From Streptomyces sp. HUAS YS2 (GTDB taxonomy: Bacteria > Actinomycetota > Actinomycetes > Streptomycetales > Streptomycetaceae), in contig NZ_CP137573.1 in assembly GCF_033343995.1 (NCBI RefSeq), positions 6,915,001 through 6,979,000 of the forward strand: a stretch of DNA of 64,000 nt. The letters are read 5' to 3'. The notes below the pieces were generated by a model. The model was given only the letters and a program-made list of their open reading frames with translations, was not told the DNA's origin and did no database searches. Positions 8,744 through 18,227 of this stretch are shown piece by piece. The translations under genes were made by a program, and so were the position numbers. Numbering within the stretch: the stretch's first letter is position 1; each line of letters starts with the position of its first letter.

Positions 8744-9453
8744 CCAACCCCACCGTCGTCCTCGTGCACGGTGCCTTCGCCGACGCGACAGGCTGGATAG
8801 GCGTCATCTCGGAACTGCGGAGCAGCGGTATCCCGGTGATCGCTCCGTCGAACCCGCTGCGGGGCCTGACGTCGGACGCCGCCTATCTCGCCTCCTTCCT
8901 GACGCAGGTCGAGGGCCCGGCCGTACTCGTCGGCCACTCGTACGGCGGCGCGCTGATCACCGTGGCCGGCGCCGCGGAGAACGTCGTGGGGCTCGTCTAC
9001 GTGGCCGCCTACGTGCCCCACGAGGGCGAGAGCCTCGGCCAGCTCCAAGGAAGCTTCCCCGAGTGTCCGCTGACTGGCCATCTGAAGGAGTGGACGTACC
9101 CGCTCCTCGACGGAGACTCGGCGGTCGAGGTCACCATCGAGGAGACGGCCTTTCCCTCCGTCTTCGCGGCGGACGTGTCCGAGGACGTCGCAGGCGTCCT
9201 GGCAGCGGCCCAACGCCCGCTCGCCATGGCCGCCTTCACCGAGACCGTGTCCACGGCGGCGTGGCGGACGAAACCGTCCTGGGCCCTGGTGGCCGGGTCC
9301 GACCGCACCATCAGCCCCGAGGCCCAGCGCTTCGGCGCCGCCCGCGCGGGAGCCGTCGTCGTCGAACTCCCGGACGCCTCCCACGCCGTCGTCCTGTCCG
9401 AGCCCAAACAGGTCGCCGACCTGATCAGAGACGCCGTACGCGCGACGAGCTGA
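8740..9453 (+). CDS. Alpha/beta hydrolase (short, EstA/salicylate-esterase-like)
   Basis: This 237-aa protein starts VVLVHGAFADATGW, the N-terminal signature of the compact alpha/beta hydrolase group related to plant methylesterases. The nucleophile elbow is GHSYGG with Ser67. The C-terminal histidine is in ASHAVVLSEP. An acid is likely at GSDRTISPEAQ. The start codon overlaps the AraC stop (ATGA at 8740-8743), which makes translational coupling very likely. It is predicted cytoplasmic, as no signal sequence is seen. It is the third hydrolase in this 8-kb regulator island. The substrate is unknown. Confidence 0.85.
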   Translation: MTNPTVVLVHGAFADATGWIGVISELRSSGIPVIAPSNPLRGLTSDAAYLASFLTQVEGPAVLVGHSYGGALITVAGAAENVVGLVYVAAYVPHEGESLGQLQGSFPECPLTGHLKEWTYPLLDGDSAVEVTIEETAFPSVFAADVSEDVAGVLAAAQRPLAMAAFTETVSTAAWRTKPSWALVAGSDRTISPEAQRFGAARAGAVVVELPDASHAVVLSEPKQVADLIRDAVRATS

Positions 9454-9499
9454 CCACCGGCCTCCGCGCCCTTGAGCGGCAGGTGCCGGGGACGCGTCG

Positions 9500-10699
9500 T
9501 CAGAGGAATGCGGCGAGGCCGTCGAGGAGCCTGTCCACGTCGTCGGGGGTGTTGTAGGGCGCCAGGCCCGCCCGGAGGGCCGGGGACTCCAGCTTCAGCG
9601 CGGCGAAGGGCTCGTGCGCGTAGAACTGGCCGGCCGGGGCGACGACGTTGCGCCCGGCCAGGTGTATCTGGGCCTCGCGCGCGTCGCGGCCTTCGAGGGT
9701 CATCAGGAGCGTCGGGGTGCGGTCGTGGGCCTTCGAGTGCAGGGTGATGGCGTCACCCAGCGACCGAAGACCCTCCTCCAGCCTCGTACGGAGCGTCAGC
9801 TCGTGCTCGTGCAGGGAGCCCAGGGACCGCGACAGTCGCTCCCTGCGAGAGGTCGCCGTGCCGGGGTCCAGCGCGGCGAGGAAGTCCACCGCGGCGGTGG
9901 CGCCGGCCAGGGTCTCGTAGGGGAGCGTGCCGAACTCGAAGCGCTCCGGCACGGTGTCGGGGGAGGGCAGGAGCTTGTCCGGGTGGAGGGTCTCGAGGAG
10001 CTCGGGCGTTGCGGCCAGCACCCCGCAGTGCGGTCCGAGGAACTTGTAGGGCGAGCACACGAACAGGTCCGCCCCCGACGCGGGCACGTCCACGAGGTGG
10101 TGCGCCGCGTAGTGCACACCGTCCACGTACACCAGGGCGCCGACCTCGTGGGCCCGGTCGGCGATCCGGCGGACGGGCGGCTTGGTGCCCAACACGTTCG
10201 AGGCCGCCGTGACCGCGACCAGCCGCGTCCGCGGTGAGAGGACCCGCTCGTACGAGTCGAGGTCGAGCTCCGTCGTTCCCGCGTCGATCTCGATCCGATG
10301 AACCGTCACTCCGGCGCGCTCGGCAGCCTGGACCCAGGGGCGGACGTTGGCGTCGTGGTCCAGACGGCTGACGATGATCTCGTCGCCCGGGTTCCAGCTC
10401 TTGGCCAGGTGGCGTGAGAAGTCGTACGTGAGCTGCGTGGCACTGCGCCCGTGGACGATGCCACTCGCAGGCACGTGGAGGAGGTCGGCGTAGGCGGCGC
10501 GGAAGTCCGTGACCGCACGCTCGGCGTTGAGTTCGGACGGGTTGACGGTTCCTCGGTTGGAGAGGGGTCCGGTCAGCGTCGCGGCGACGGCGTCGGCGAC
10601 GGGGCGGGGGGTCTGTGTGCCGCCCGGCCCGTCGAAGAAGGCGAGGCCGTCGTCGAGGGAGGGGAAGTGGGCCCGGAGGGCCGCGAGGTCGATGGCCAT
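9500..10699 (-). CDS. Cysteine desulfurase-like PLP enzyme
   Basis: This is a 399-aa fold-type I PLP enzyme. FFDGPGGTQTPRPVADA at the N-terminus and SRLDHDANVRPW mark the cysteine-desulfurase-like group (selenocysteine lyase / VC1184 type). The PLP lysine is Lys219 in SPYKFLGPHCG; the PLP-binding aspartate is in YVDGVHYAAHH. The active-site cysteine loop of true IscS/SufS was not identified, so desulfurase activity is uncertain. ATG 10699 is chosen over an upstream start at 10819, because the extension runs into the intergenic region shared with the divergent LysR gene. That gene is its likely regulator. Confidence 0.8.
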   Translation of the reverse strand: MAIDLAALRAHFPSLDDGLAFFDGPGGTQTPRPVADAVAATLTGPLSNRGTVNPSELNAERAVTDFRAAYADLLHVPASGIVHGRSATQLTYDFSRHLAKSWNPGDEIIVSRLDHDANVRPWVQAAERAGVTVHRIEIDAGTTELDLDSYERVLSPRTRLVAVTAASNVLGTKPPVRRIADRAHEVGALVYVDGVHYAAHHLVDVPASGADLFVCSPYKFLGPHCGVLAATPELLETLHPDKLLPSPDTVPERFEFGTLPYETLAGATAAVDFLAALDPGTATSRRERLSRSLGSLHEHELTLRTRLEEGLRSLGDAITLHSKAHDRTPTLLMTLEGRDAREAQIHLAGRNVVAPAGQFYAHEPFAALKLESPALRAGLAPYNTPDDVDRLLDGLAAFL

Positions 10700-10792
10700 G
10701 GCCTCGGCTTTCTGTCGGGCGGCTCGCCTGGTGGTCGCGGTGCCTGGAAGTGAGGTGCATAGACTCTGGCACTCGGTGTCGGAACACGTAAA

Positions 10793-10804
10793 GCGATGAA
10801 TCGC
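10793..10804. promoter_or_regulatory. Short inverted repeat between divergent genes
   Basis: GCGAT-GA-ATCGC (10793-10804) lies 20 bp before the LysR start and ~95 bp before the divergent PLP-enzyme start. It is a possible LysR operator, but the arms are only 5 bp and this is weakly supported. Confidence 0.25.
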
Positions 10805-10824
10805 GAAGAGAGAGTTCACGATCC

Positions 10825-11751
10825 ATGAAGTCCCAGCCCGATCTGAAGCTCCTCGCCACCTTCCTGGCCGTCGTGCGTCATGGCTCGATGGCCGAGGCCG
10901 CGGCAGCGCTCGGCTACGTGCCCTCGGCGGTCTCCCAGCACATCGCCGCGCTGGAACGCGACATGGGCATCGAACTGCTCGTCCGCCGCCCAGGCAGCCG
11001 ACTCATCCTCACTGCGGCCGGCCGCTCCCTCGCGCAGGCGACCGAGACGCTCTTCGACGCGACCGCGCGATTCCAGGATGTCGCCAACGGCATCGCGAAC
11101 CGGGAGATCGCCGAACTTCGCGTCGGCACCTACCCCAGTGCGATGAGCCACTTGTTCCCGGAGGTCCTGTCCACGCTCAAGGCCCGTCGCTCCGGCCCCC
11201 GCATCCACCTCATCGATGTGGAGACGCACGAAGGACTGCCGAAGGTGAAATCGGGGGACATGGACCTGCTCGTCGCCTACCGCTATCTGCCCGAGGACCC
11301 GCCGACCCCGTCCGACGCGTGGACCGTCACAGCCCTGGGCCGCGAACCGCTGGTCCTGGTCACGGGCGCCGAGCCGGGCCGCCGTCGCCCGGTGCGGCTC
11401 GCCGAATGCCTGGAACGCGACTGGATCTCGGGCCACGCGCACAACGCCGACCGGCGTCTGCTGCACCGCTGGGCCGGAGAGCTCGGCATCTCGCCCCGGG
11501 TGACGCTGGAGACCGAAGACCTGCACGGCATGCTCGCCATGATCCGAGCCGGCCTGGCGGTGGGGCTGATCCCGGCCACACTCCTCGACCGAGGGCATGA
11601 GGAGTCCGGGGTCGAGAGGGTGGTCCTTCCGCCCGGCGTCACACCGCTCCACCGGGAGATCCTCGCCGTCAGCCGACCCGGCGCCCGACCCCCGGTCATC
11701 GACGAGCTGGTCACACTCCTGGCCGGCGCCCTGGAGAGCATCCGGTCGTAG
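10825..11751 (+). CDS. LysR-family transcriptional regulator
   Basis: This 308-aa protein has a classic N-terminal LysR winged HTH (LLATFLAVVRHGSMAEAAAA, then SAVSQHIAALERDMGIELLV). A periplasmic-binding-like effector domain follows from ~residue 90, including PRIHLIDVETHEGL and DLLVAYRYLP. It is divergent from the PLP enzyme at 9500-10699, the usual LysR arrangement, so it probably controls that gene. Its stop lies only 7 bp from the stop of the convergent glycosyltransferase gene. The effector is unknown. Confidence 0.9.
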   Translation: MKSQPDLKLLATFLAVVRHGSMAEAAAALGYVPSAVSQHIAALERDMGIELLVRRPGSRLILTAAGRSLAQATETLFDATARFQDVANGIANREIAELRVGTYPSAMSHLFPEVLSTLKARRSGPRIHLIDVETHEGLPKVKSGDMDLLVAYRYLPEDPPTPSDAWTVTALGREPLVLVTGAEPGRRRPVRLAECLERDWISGHAHNADRRLLHRWAGELGISPRVTLETEDLHGMLAMIRAGLAVGLIPATLLDRGHEESGVERVVLPPGVTPLHREILAVSRPGARPPVIDELVTLLAGALESIRS

Positions 11752-11758
11752 CCGACTG

Positions 11759-13279
11759 TCATCGGGGCGGCCGCGCGCCGTAGACGTAGGCACGCAGGCC
11801 CGTTCGGTTGCCCAGGTCCGGCAGCGGATGCGCGGGCCATGCGTGGGCGTACGAAGGGGGCCGGGCCGCGTCCGCCACCAGGATCGCGACCGGTTGGTGG
11901 AGCGCCGTCGCGACGAGTTCCCCCGGCGTGATGCTCTTGTTGGGGCCGCCGGGTTGGCGGGACGCGCATCCGGCCAGGAGGGCCACGCGGATCGACTCAA
12001 GACCGCTGACCACACACGGCGGACGCACGCCCAGGGCGTGGAGTTCGGCCGCGATGCGCCCGAGGTCGGCCGTGTAGCGGCGCACTCGGTCGGCCGTGTT
12101 GTCGACCAGCCGGTACTGGAGCGCCAGGTGTGAGGCCAGGGCCACGGCGACGAGGCCGACCACGATCCGGCGCCCGCGCGGCCGGGGCCGGCACGCCCGG
12201 ACCAGGCCGTACGCGACGGGCAGGGCGAGGAGCGCGTAGGCGGGCAGGAGGAAACGCGGTGCCGCGTAGCCGACGGTGAACAGATAGGGCGCGGCCAGTG
12301 CCGCGCCGACCACCGTCGCCACCACCAGTTCCGTGCGGTGGCGGCCGACGCGTACAGCGGCCCGCACACCCGCCGCCACGAGCAGCGGCAGCGCGAAGAA
12401 CCACAGGGCGGCCGCGGGAAACCGCCAGGGCACGTCGCAGGGGCGGCACAGCGTGCGCCCGCCGAGTGCGCGGGCGTGGTCGTCGACGGAGAAGTACCAG
12501 CCGAGCCGGCCCTGGATCTCGCTGCCCCGGTCCAGCCGGGCGGCGAGACCGCCGTAGGAGACGTACGCCTCGACGATCCACGGAGCGCACCCGGCGGCCA
12601 AGCCTGCGGCGAGCGCGACCAGCAGGAACCCCCACCGGCGGGCCCTCATCGCCACGGCTGCGACCGCGAGCGGCAGGGCGAGCCACACCGCGTCCGTGGG
12701 CCGCATCAGCGCGGCGAACGCCACCCCGGCGGCCAGGCCGACGGGCGCCCACCGGTCTCCCGGGTCCCGCACGGCCCGCAGGAAGCAGCCGACAGCGGCG
12801 AGCGCCCCGTAGGCGACCCACAGGTTGGGCATCGCCTGCGAGGCGTAGAACATCGTGATCCACAGGCTGGTGAACAGGCCGCCCGCGACACCGAGAACCG
12901 GCGCGGGCAGCAGTCGTCGCCACACCCACAGTGCGAGGAACAGTCCGCAGCCCGCCAGCACGGCCAGGTAGACGCGCAGCGCCGTGAGGGAGGTGGTCAG
13001 CACGGTGAGGGGGGCGACGAGGTAGGTGATGCCCCGGGCACGCGGCGCGCTGAAGAACGCGGCCGGTGCCTGTGGGCTCACCTGGCTGACGTACACCGAC
13101 TCGTCCCAGCCGAGCCCGAGACCCGGAGCGATCAGCGCGAGATGGACGAGTGCGAAGGCGGCGGAGACGGTTGCGAGCAAGGGCAGCGGATTCCTCATGG
13201 CCGCCCCGGCGGACGGGCCCTGCCGCGCCCTGCCCGCCGCACCGGCTCGTACCTCGCTGATCACGCCTCTGTCCGTCAT
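11759..13279 (-). CDS. GT-C type membrane glycosyltransferase-like protein
   Basis: This is a 506-aa multi-pass membrane protein with ~10 hydrophobic segments. After the first membrane segment comes an acidic loop, LGWDESVYVSQ; a DE/DD pair at this site is the catalytic signature of GT-C enzymes using polyprenyl-phosphate sugar donors (GT39/ArnT superfamily). The soluble C-terminus (from ~residue 400) includes GVRPPCVVSGLES. ATG 13279 is taken; ATG 13198, 27 codons later, starts just before the first membrane segment and is also possible. It lies in tandem behind a VOC gene with a 94-bp gap. The substrate is unknown; it could be lipid- or wall-glycan related. Confidence 0.7.
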   Translation of the reverse strand: MTDRGVISEVRAGAAGRARQGPSAGAAMRNPLPLLATVSAAFALVHLALIAPGLGLGWDESVYVSQVSPQAPAAFFSAPRARGITYLVAPLTVLTTSLTALRVYLAVLAGCGLFLALWVWRRLLPAPVLGVAGGLFTSLWITMFYASQAMPNLWVAYGALAAVGCFLRAVRDPGDRWAPVGLAAGVAFAALMRPTDAVWLALPLAVAAVAMRARRWGFLLVALAAGLAAGCAPWIVEAYVSYGGLAARLDRGSEIQGRLGWYFSVDDHARALGGRTLCRPCDVPWRFPAAALWFFALPLLVAAGVRAAVRVGRHRTELVVATVVGAALAAPYLFTVGYAAPRFLLPAYALLALPVAYGLVRACRPRPRGRRIVVGLVAVALASHLALQYRLVDNTADRVRRYTADLGRIAAELHALGVRPPCVVSGLESIRVALLAGCASRQPGGPNKSITPGELVATALHQPVAILVADAARPPSYAHAWPAHPLPDLGNRTGLRAYVYGARPPR

Positions 13280-13373
13280 GGCAGCCAGGCTGCCGCCGGC
13301 CTCGGCCGGCTGCCCGGGGCGGCGCGGCACTCGGCGCAACGCTCCTTCCGGACGAGTGAGCCCCCCCGTGAGG

Positions 13374-13775
13374 TCAGCCGACGAGTTCGCTGATCTCGAA
13401 CAGATGGCCGTCGGGGTCTCTGAAGAAGGCACGGATCTCGTATCCGCGGTCCACCGGCGGAGTGAGGAAGCGCGCACCGCGCGACCGCAGGGCGTCGTAG
13501 GCGCTCCGGCAGTCACGTACCCGGAAGATCAGCTCGGCACTGACGCGATCGGGGTCGTCGGGAGGGGCGAACGTGACGTCGGGCTTGTCGTCGGTCGGTC
13601 CTCCGCCGGTGACCAGCAGCAGCCAGGAGCCCAGCAGACGCAGGACGCAGGCGGACTCGTACTCCCGCTCGACGCTCGCGCCGAGCACATGCTCGTACCA
13701 CTGCCTGGACACGGCGACGTCGGAGACGACGAGCAGCCGCGTCAGCTCCATGTCCGCGGCGGGGAACTCGTTCAC
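13374..13775 (-). CDS. VOC-family protein (glyoxalase/bleomycin-resistance fold)
   Basis: This 133-aa protein has the single-domain VOC beta-alpha-beta-beta-beta layout. RLLVVSDVAVSRQWYEHVLG is the first unit and RAFFRDPDGHLFEISE the second, with a metal-ligand-type glutamate near the end. Family members are metal-dependent isomerases, dioxygenases or drug-binding proteins. The GTG start at 13775 is preferred over ATG 13751 because AGGAGA sits 7-9 bp upstream of it. It is divergent from the PolX gene. The function is unassigned. Confidence 0.8.
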   Translation of the reverse strand: MNEFPAADMELTRLLVVSDVAVSRQWYEHVLGASVEREYESACVLRLLGSWLLLVTGGGPTDDKPDVTFAPPDDPDRVSAELIFRVRDCRSAYDALRSRGARFLTPPVDRGYEIRAFFRDPDGHLFEISELVG

Positions 13776-13898
13776 GGGGCGGTCTCCTCTGCCGGCGATG
13801 TCTCCAGACCATCCTCGTGTTTCGGCCCCGGCCCGCCACCCGGACCGTCCGGACGGGCCGGGGTGGTGCCTGCCCGACGCGCGGAGCACCCTGGAGGC

Positions 13899-15641
13899 AT
13901 GGCCCGAGCCAACGACCAGGTCGAGGCGCTGCTCCAGGAGTACGCCGACCTCATCGCGCTCCGGGGCGGGGAGGCCTTCAAGGCGCGGGCCTACGAGAAG
14001 GCCGCGCGCGCCGTCGCGGGCTACCCGCAGGACGTCTCGAAACTGGACGCGAAGGGCCTGCTCGAGATTCCGAACGTCGGCAGGTCCGTCGCCGACAAGA
14101 TCGTGGAGTACCTGCGGACCGGCCGCATGTCCGTCGTCGACGAGGCCCGGACGTCCGTGCCGGCCGGAGTGCGTGAGCTGATCGCGATTCCGGGGCTCGG
14201 GCCCCGCAAGGCCATGATCCTCTACGGCGAGCTCGGCGTCACCACCGTCGACCAGCTCATCGACGCCATCCACCAGGAACGGCTCCGCGACCTGAAGGGC
14301 TTCGGGGAGCGGACCGAGGAGAACATCCTGCACGGCATCTCCGTCCTGCAGAAGGCCGGCGAGGGCCGGATCCTCGTCAGCGCCGCCATGGACATCGCCG
14401 AGCAGCTCGTCGCGGAGCTCTCGGACATCCGCGGCTGCGTACGGTGCACGTACGCGGGGTCCCTGCGCCGCATGAAGGAGACCATCGGCGACATCGACAT
14501 CCTGGTGGCGGCGCGCCGGTCGGCCCCGTTCATGGATGCCCTCGCCGCCCTGCCGCACACGGCCGAGGTCATCGCACACGGGGAGAAGAAGACCTCCGTA
14601 CGGACCGTCACGGGCCTCCAAGTCGACCTGCGGGTCCTTCCTCCGGCCTCCTGGGGCGCGGGACTGCAGTACTTCACCGGCTCCAAGGCGCACAACATCC
14701 GCACGCGCGAACTCGCGGTGCGCCAAGGCCTCAAGCTGTCCGAGTACGGGCTCTTCGACGCCGAGAGCGGCGAGAGCATCGCGTCCGAGACGGAGGAAGC
14801 GATCTACGCGAGGCTCGGACTGCCCTGGATCCCGCCGACGCTGCGCGAGGACCGCGGCGAGATCGCGGCCGGCATGCGCGGCGAACTCCCCGAACTCCTG
14901 ACGGAGAAGGACATCCGCGGCGATCTGCACACCCATACCGACCTCACCGACGGGCTGGCTCCGCTGGAGGACATGATCGCCGCCGCTGCCGCCCGCGGAT
15001 ACGCCTATTACGCCGTCACCGACCACGCCCCGAACCTGTACATGCAGCGCATGACCGACGAGAAGATCCTCGCCCAGCGCGAGCGGGTACGCGCGCTCGA
15101 CGGCGCGCACCACAAGATGCGGCTGCTGCACGGCACGGAACTCAACATCGGCCCGGACGGCTCCCTGGACTGGCCCGACGAGTTCCTCGCGGACTTCGAC
15201 ATCTGTGTGGCCTCGGTCCACTCCCACTTCAACCAGAGCAGGAGTGAACTCACCCGCCGTCTCGTCCGTGCCTGCGAGAACCCGCACGTCGCCGTCATCG
15301 GCCACCCCACCACCCGCCGGATCGGCAAGCGCCCGGGCATCGACGCCGACTTCGACGCGGTCTTCCAGGCCTGCGCCCGGGCAGGCACGGCTCTTGAGAT
15401 CAACGCGCATCCCGAGCGGCTCGACCTGTGCGACGAGGACATCCTCCGCGCGAAACGGTACGGCGTGAAGTTCGCCGTGAACTCCGACGCGCACGCCACC
15501 ACGCATCTGCCGTACGTGCGCTACGGGGTGGCCACGGCCCAGCGCGGCTGGCTGACGACGGACGACGTCATCAACACGTGGCCGGTGACGAGACTGCGCC
15601 GGTTCCTGGGCAAGAAGGGCTTGCGCAAGAAGGGCGCCTGA
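13899..15641 (+). CDS. polX: DNA polymerase/3'-5' exonuclease PolX
   Basis: This 580-aa protein has the full bacterial PolX layout. An N-terminal 8-kDa-like region with helix-hairpin-helix motifs is at ~1-150 (GLLEIPNVGRSVADKIVEYL and IPGLGPRKAMILYGELG). The polymerase-X nucleotidyltransferase core follows, with GSLRRMKETIGDIDILV carrying the metal-binding aspartates. A C-terminal PHP phosphoesterase domain begins at DLHTHTDLTDG and includes VTDHAPN, CVASVHSHF and GHPTTRRIG. It fills short gaps in base-excision repair, and the PHP domain supplies 3'-5' exonuclease activity. ATG 13899 has CTGGAGG just upstream. The longer open frame to 13026 is spurious. Confidence 0.93.
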   Translation: MARANDQVEALLQEYADLIALRGGEAFKARAYEKAARAVAGYPQDVSKLDAKGLLEIPNVGRSVADKIVEYLRTGRMSVVDEARTSVPAGVRELIAIPGLGPRKAMILYGELGVTTVDQLIDAIHQERLRDLKGFGERTEENILHGISVLQKAGEGRILVSAAMDIAEQLVAELSDIRGCVRCTYAGSLRRMKETIGDIDILVAARRSAPFMDALAALPHTAEVIAHGEKKTSVRTVTGLQVDLRVLPPASWGAGLQYFTGSKAHNIRTRELAVRQGLKLSEYGLFDAESGESIASETEEAIYARLGLPWIPPTLREDRGEIAAGMRGELPELLTEKDIRGDLHTHTDLTDGLAPLEDMIAAAAARGYAYYAVTDHAPNLYMQRMTDEKILAQRERVRALDGAHHKMRLLHGTELNIGPDGSLDWPDEFLADFDICVASVHSHFNQSRSELTRRLVRACENPHVAVIGHPTTRRIGKRPGIDADFDAVFQACARAGTALEINAHPERLDLCDEDILRAKRYGVKFAVNSDAHATTHLPYVRYGVATAQRGWLTTDDVINTWPVTRLRRFLGKKGLRKKGA

Positions 15642-15657
15642 GGCGTCACGAGACCGC

Positions 15658-16872
15658 TCATGCGGGCTGCTGCGGGGAGCGGAGCACGAGCAGGGTGATC
15701 TCGCTGGGGGCGAAGACGCGGAAGGGCGGGCCCCAGAAGCCGGTGCCGCGGCTGGTGTAGAGGAGAGTGCGAGTGCCGTGGTGGCTGAGGCCGGCGACGG
15801 CCGGCTGGTCGAGGCGGACCAAGAGGTGGAAGGGCCAGATCTGGCCGCCGTGGGTGTGGCCCGAGAGCTGGAGATCGATGCCGTGGGCAGCCGCGCGGTC
15901 GATGAACTTGGGCTGGTGGGCGAGGAGGAGGACGGGGAGGTCGGGGTCGGCGCCGTGGAGGGCCCCGGCGAGGTGGGCGCGGTGGCCCGCCAGTCCGGAG
16001 GACTCGGCGGTGACGTCGTCGACGCCGGCGACGACGAGGGTGTCACCGCCGCGTTCGAGCAGCAGATGGCGGTTGCGCAGCGGCGTCCAGCCCAGCTCGT
16101 CCATCAGGTCGACCCAGCCCTGGGCCTCGCTGTAGTACTCGTGGTTGCCCGTGACGTAGACACGGGCCCGGGTCGCTTGCACGGTGCCCAGCGGGGCGGC
16201 CTGGGCGCGACGGCGCTCGGCCGTGCCGTCCGCGATGTCGCCGGTGTGGCAGACCAGGTCGGCTTCCAGGGTGTTCACCGTCGCGCAGACCCGCGCCGAC
16301 CAGCGGGCGCGGTCCAGCGGACCGTAGTGGGTGTCGGTGATCAGGACGACGCGGGTGCCGTCCAACCCGCTACCCAGACGCGGGAGTTCCACCTCCAGCC
16401 GGCGTACGCGCGGCACGCGTCGGGCCTCGGCGTACCCCCAGGCGAGCAGCACGGCGACGACGCCGAGGACGGCCCAGGTCACGATGCGCGCCCGGTCCTG
16501 TCCGTTCCCGACGCCGCCCAGGGCCAGGGCGAGTCGGAGCAGGACGCCGAGCAGAACGGACCAGGTGAACAGAATCCAGATGCCGCCCAGCAGCGTGTCA
16601 CCGACGATCGCCGCCCGGTCCTGCTGGCGCCGACCGTGGCCGCGCACCATCGCGAGCGGCATACCGACAAGGCCGAGGACGAACAGAGCGGTTCCGGTCA
16701 GCGTGACGGACAGCGGCCAGTGCTGACCGGTGTGCAGGAGGACCCAGCAAGGCACGGCCCACAGCAGCACGGGGGCGATCAGGGGGAGATAGCGCATCAG
16801 ACGCTGCACTCGGCTCGGTGGTGCCCCTTGCGCCTCACCGGCGGCGGATCGGGTGTCGCTGGTCTCGGTCAC
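15658..16872 (-). CDS. Membrane metallophosphoesterase
   Basis: This is a 404-aa protein. The first ~150 residues hold about four to five membrane segments. The remainder is a calcineurin-like phosphoesterase with all metal motifs: ITDTHYG, CHTGDIADG, YVTGNHEYY, LLLAHQP and LSGHTHGGQ. The family is YkuE/YaeI-like, and some members hydrolyse UDP-sugar or lipid phosphates. The catalytic domain follows an even or odd number of passes that I cannot settle, so its side of the membrane is unknown. The GTG start at 16872 has a strong SD (AGGAGGGGAAG). It is convergent with polX. Confidence 0.88.
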   Translation of the reverse strand: MTETSDTRSAAGEAQGAPPSRVQRLMRYLPLIAPVLLWAVPCWVLLHTGQHWPLSVTLTGTALFVLGLVGMPLAMVRGHGRRQQDRAAIVGDTLLGGIWILFTWSVLLGVLLRLALALGGVGNGQDRARIVTWAVLGVVAVLLAWGYAEARRVPRVRRLEVELPRLGSGLDGTRVVLITDTHYGPLDRARWSARVCATVNTLEADLVCHTGDIADGTAERRRAQAAPLGTVQATRARVYVTGNHEYYSEAQGWVDLMDELGWTPLRNRHLLLERGGDTLVVAGVDDVTAESSGLAGHRAHLAGALHGADPDLPVLLLAHQPKFIDRAAAHGIDLQLSGHTHGGQIWPFHLLVRLDQPAVAGLSHHGTRTLLYTSRGTGFWGPPFRVFAPSEITLLVLRSPQQPA

Positions 16873-16962
16873 GCTTCCCCTCCTGGGTTCTGCCCGGCAT
16901 GCCCGCGGCGGAGCCGGGTGGCGGCCGCGGCACGTGAACCCATTGTCCGCCGTCGTCGGTCT

Positions 16963-18153
16963 CTAGGGCGTGAGTGCCCGCACGTCCTGGGATGCGATGG
17001 CCCGGTCCACCGCCGAGGGGCTCAGCGTGTGCTCGATGACCATGACGGCGGCTCCGATCACGCCGGCGCGGTCGCCCAGTTCCCGCCCCCGGATGGAGAG
17101 GTGCTGGGTGGCCAGCGGCAGGGAGCGGCTGTAGATGACCTCGCGTACGCCGGCGAGCAGGTGCTCCCCGGCTTCCGAGATGTCGCCGCCGATGATGATC
17201 ACTCCGGGGTTGAAGAAGTTCACCAGTGAGGCCAGGACGTCGCCGATGTCCCGGCCCGCCTGGCGGATGAGCTGGATCGCGCCGGGGTTCCCGGCACGGA
17301 CCAGGGTGACCACGCCTCGGCCGTCCGCGGCGTCCGTGCCCGACTCCCTGAGGCGTGCGGCGAGGGCCCCGCCGCCGGCGACCGCTTCGAGGCAACCCGT
17401 GTTTCCGCAGCGGCACGCCTCTTCTCCGGCCCGGGCCACCCGGATGTGGCCGATGTCGCCGGCGGAGCCCTGGGCGCCGCGGTGGAGCCGGTGTTCCGTG
17501 ATGATTCCGCAGCCGATGCCGGTGCCGACCTTCACGAAGAGCAGGTGCTCGACCTCGGGGCTCGCGGCCCAGTGTTCGCCGAGAGCCATGATGTTGACGT
17601 CGTTGTCGACGAGTACCGGGGCGCCGAGCCGGGGCTGGAGCCGGCCGGGTACGTCGAAGCCGTCCCAGCCCGGCATGATCGGCGGGTTCACCGGCCGGCC
17701 CGACGTGTGCTCCACGGGGCCGGGGAGGCCGATGCCGACCCCGCAGACATCGGCGAGGGTGTGCCCGGTCTCGGTGAGCAGATCCGTGAACTCGTCGACG
17801 AGCCAGCCCAGGACGTACTCCGGCCCCTCCGTGATCCGCAGGTCGCGGCTGCGTTCGGCGAGAACCCGGGTGGACAGGTCGGTGACGGCGATCCGTGCGT
17901 GGGTGGCGCCCAGGTCGGCCGCGAGGACCATCCGGGCGCCGGAGTTGAAGGAGAACGCGATGGCGGGCCGGCCGCCGGAGAAGATCGCGTCCTCCGTCGG
18001 CAGGATCCACTGCTGGTCCGCCAGCGCGTCGAGGCGCTGGGTCACGGTCGATCGGGCGAGGCCGGTGAGCTGCACCAGTTCGGTGCGCGTGCGGGCGCGG
18101 CCGTCGCGCAGGATCGCCAGAAGGGCGCCGGCGCCTGCCGGTTCGGTGGTCAA
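16963..18153 (-). CDS. ROK-family transcriptional repressor
   Basis: This is a 396-aa protein. The N-terminal winged HTH spans ~residues 20-65 (TELVQLTGLARSTVTQRLDAL). An ROK sugar-kinase-like domain follows, with VLAADLGATHARIAV, VGIGLPGPV, the glycine-rich VKVGTGIGCGI and the zinc motif CRCGNTGCLE. ROK-HTH proteins are sugar-responsive repressors. The start codon is TTG 18153, supported by GGAGGCGGGGAG immediately upstream; no ATG or GTG in this frame fits better. It is divergent from the sugar-transport operon at 18273 and very probably represses it through the inverted repeat at 18228-18253. The inducer sugar is unknown. Confidence 0.9.
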   Translation of the reverse strand: MTTEPAGAGALLAILRDGRARTRTELVQLTGLARSTVTQRLDALADQQWILPTEDAIFSGGRPAIAFSFNSGARMVLAADLGATHARIAVTDLSTRVLAERSRDLRITEGPEYVLGWLVDEFTDLLTETGHTLADVCGVGIGLPGPVEHTSGRPVNPPIMPGWDGFDVPGRLQPRLGAPVLVDNDVNIMALGEHWAASPEVEHLLFVKVGTGIGCGIITEHRLHRGAQGSAGDIGHIRVARAGEEACRCGNTGCLEAVAGGGALAARLRESGTDAADGRGVVTLVRAGNPGAIQLIRQAGRDIGDVLASLVNFFNPGVIIIGGDISEAGEHLLAGVREVIYSRSLPLATQHLSIRGRELGDRAGVIGAAVMVIEHTLSPSAVDRAIASQDVRALTP

Positions 18154-18227
18154 CTCCCCGCCTCCCGTCCATGTGGCTGTCAGGTCTGGTGGTTCTGGTG
18201 GTCGTCACTAATCATAACCGTCGACGT

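Noticed and set aside
9454..9499. Possible terminator between the convergent hydrolase and PLP-enzyme genes
   Set aside because: Only short imperfect GC pairing was found; not enough to call.
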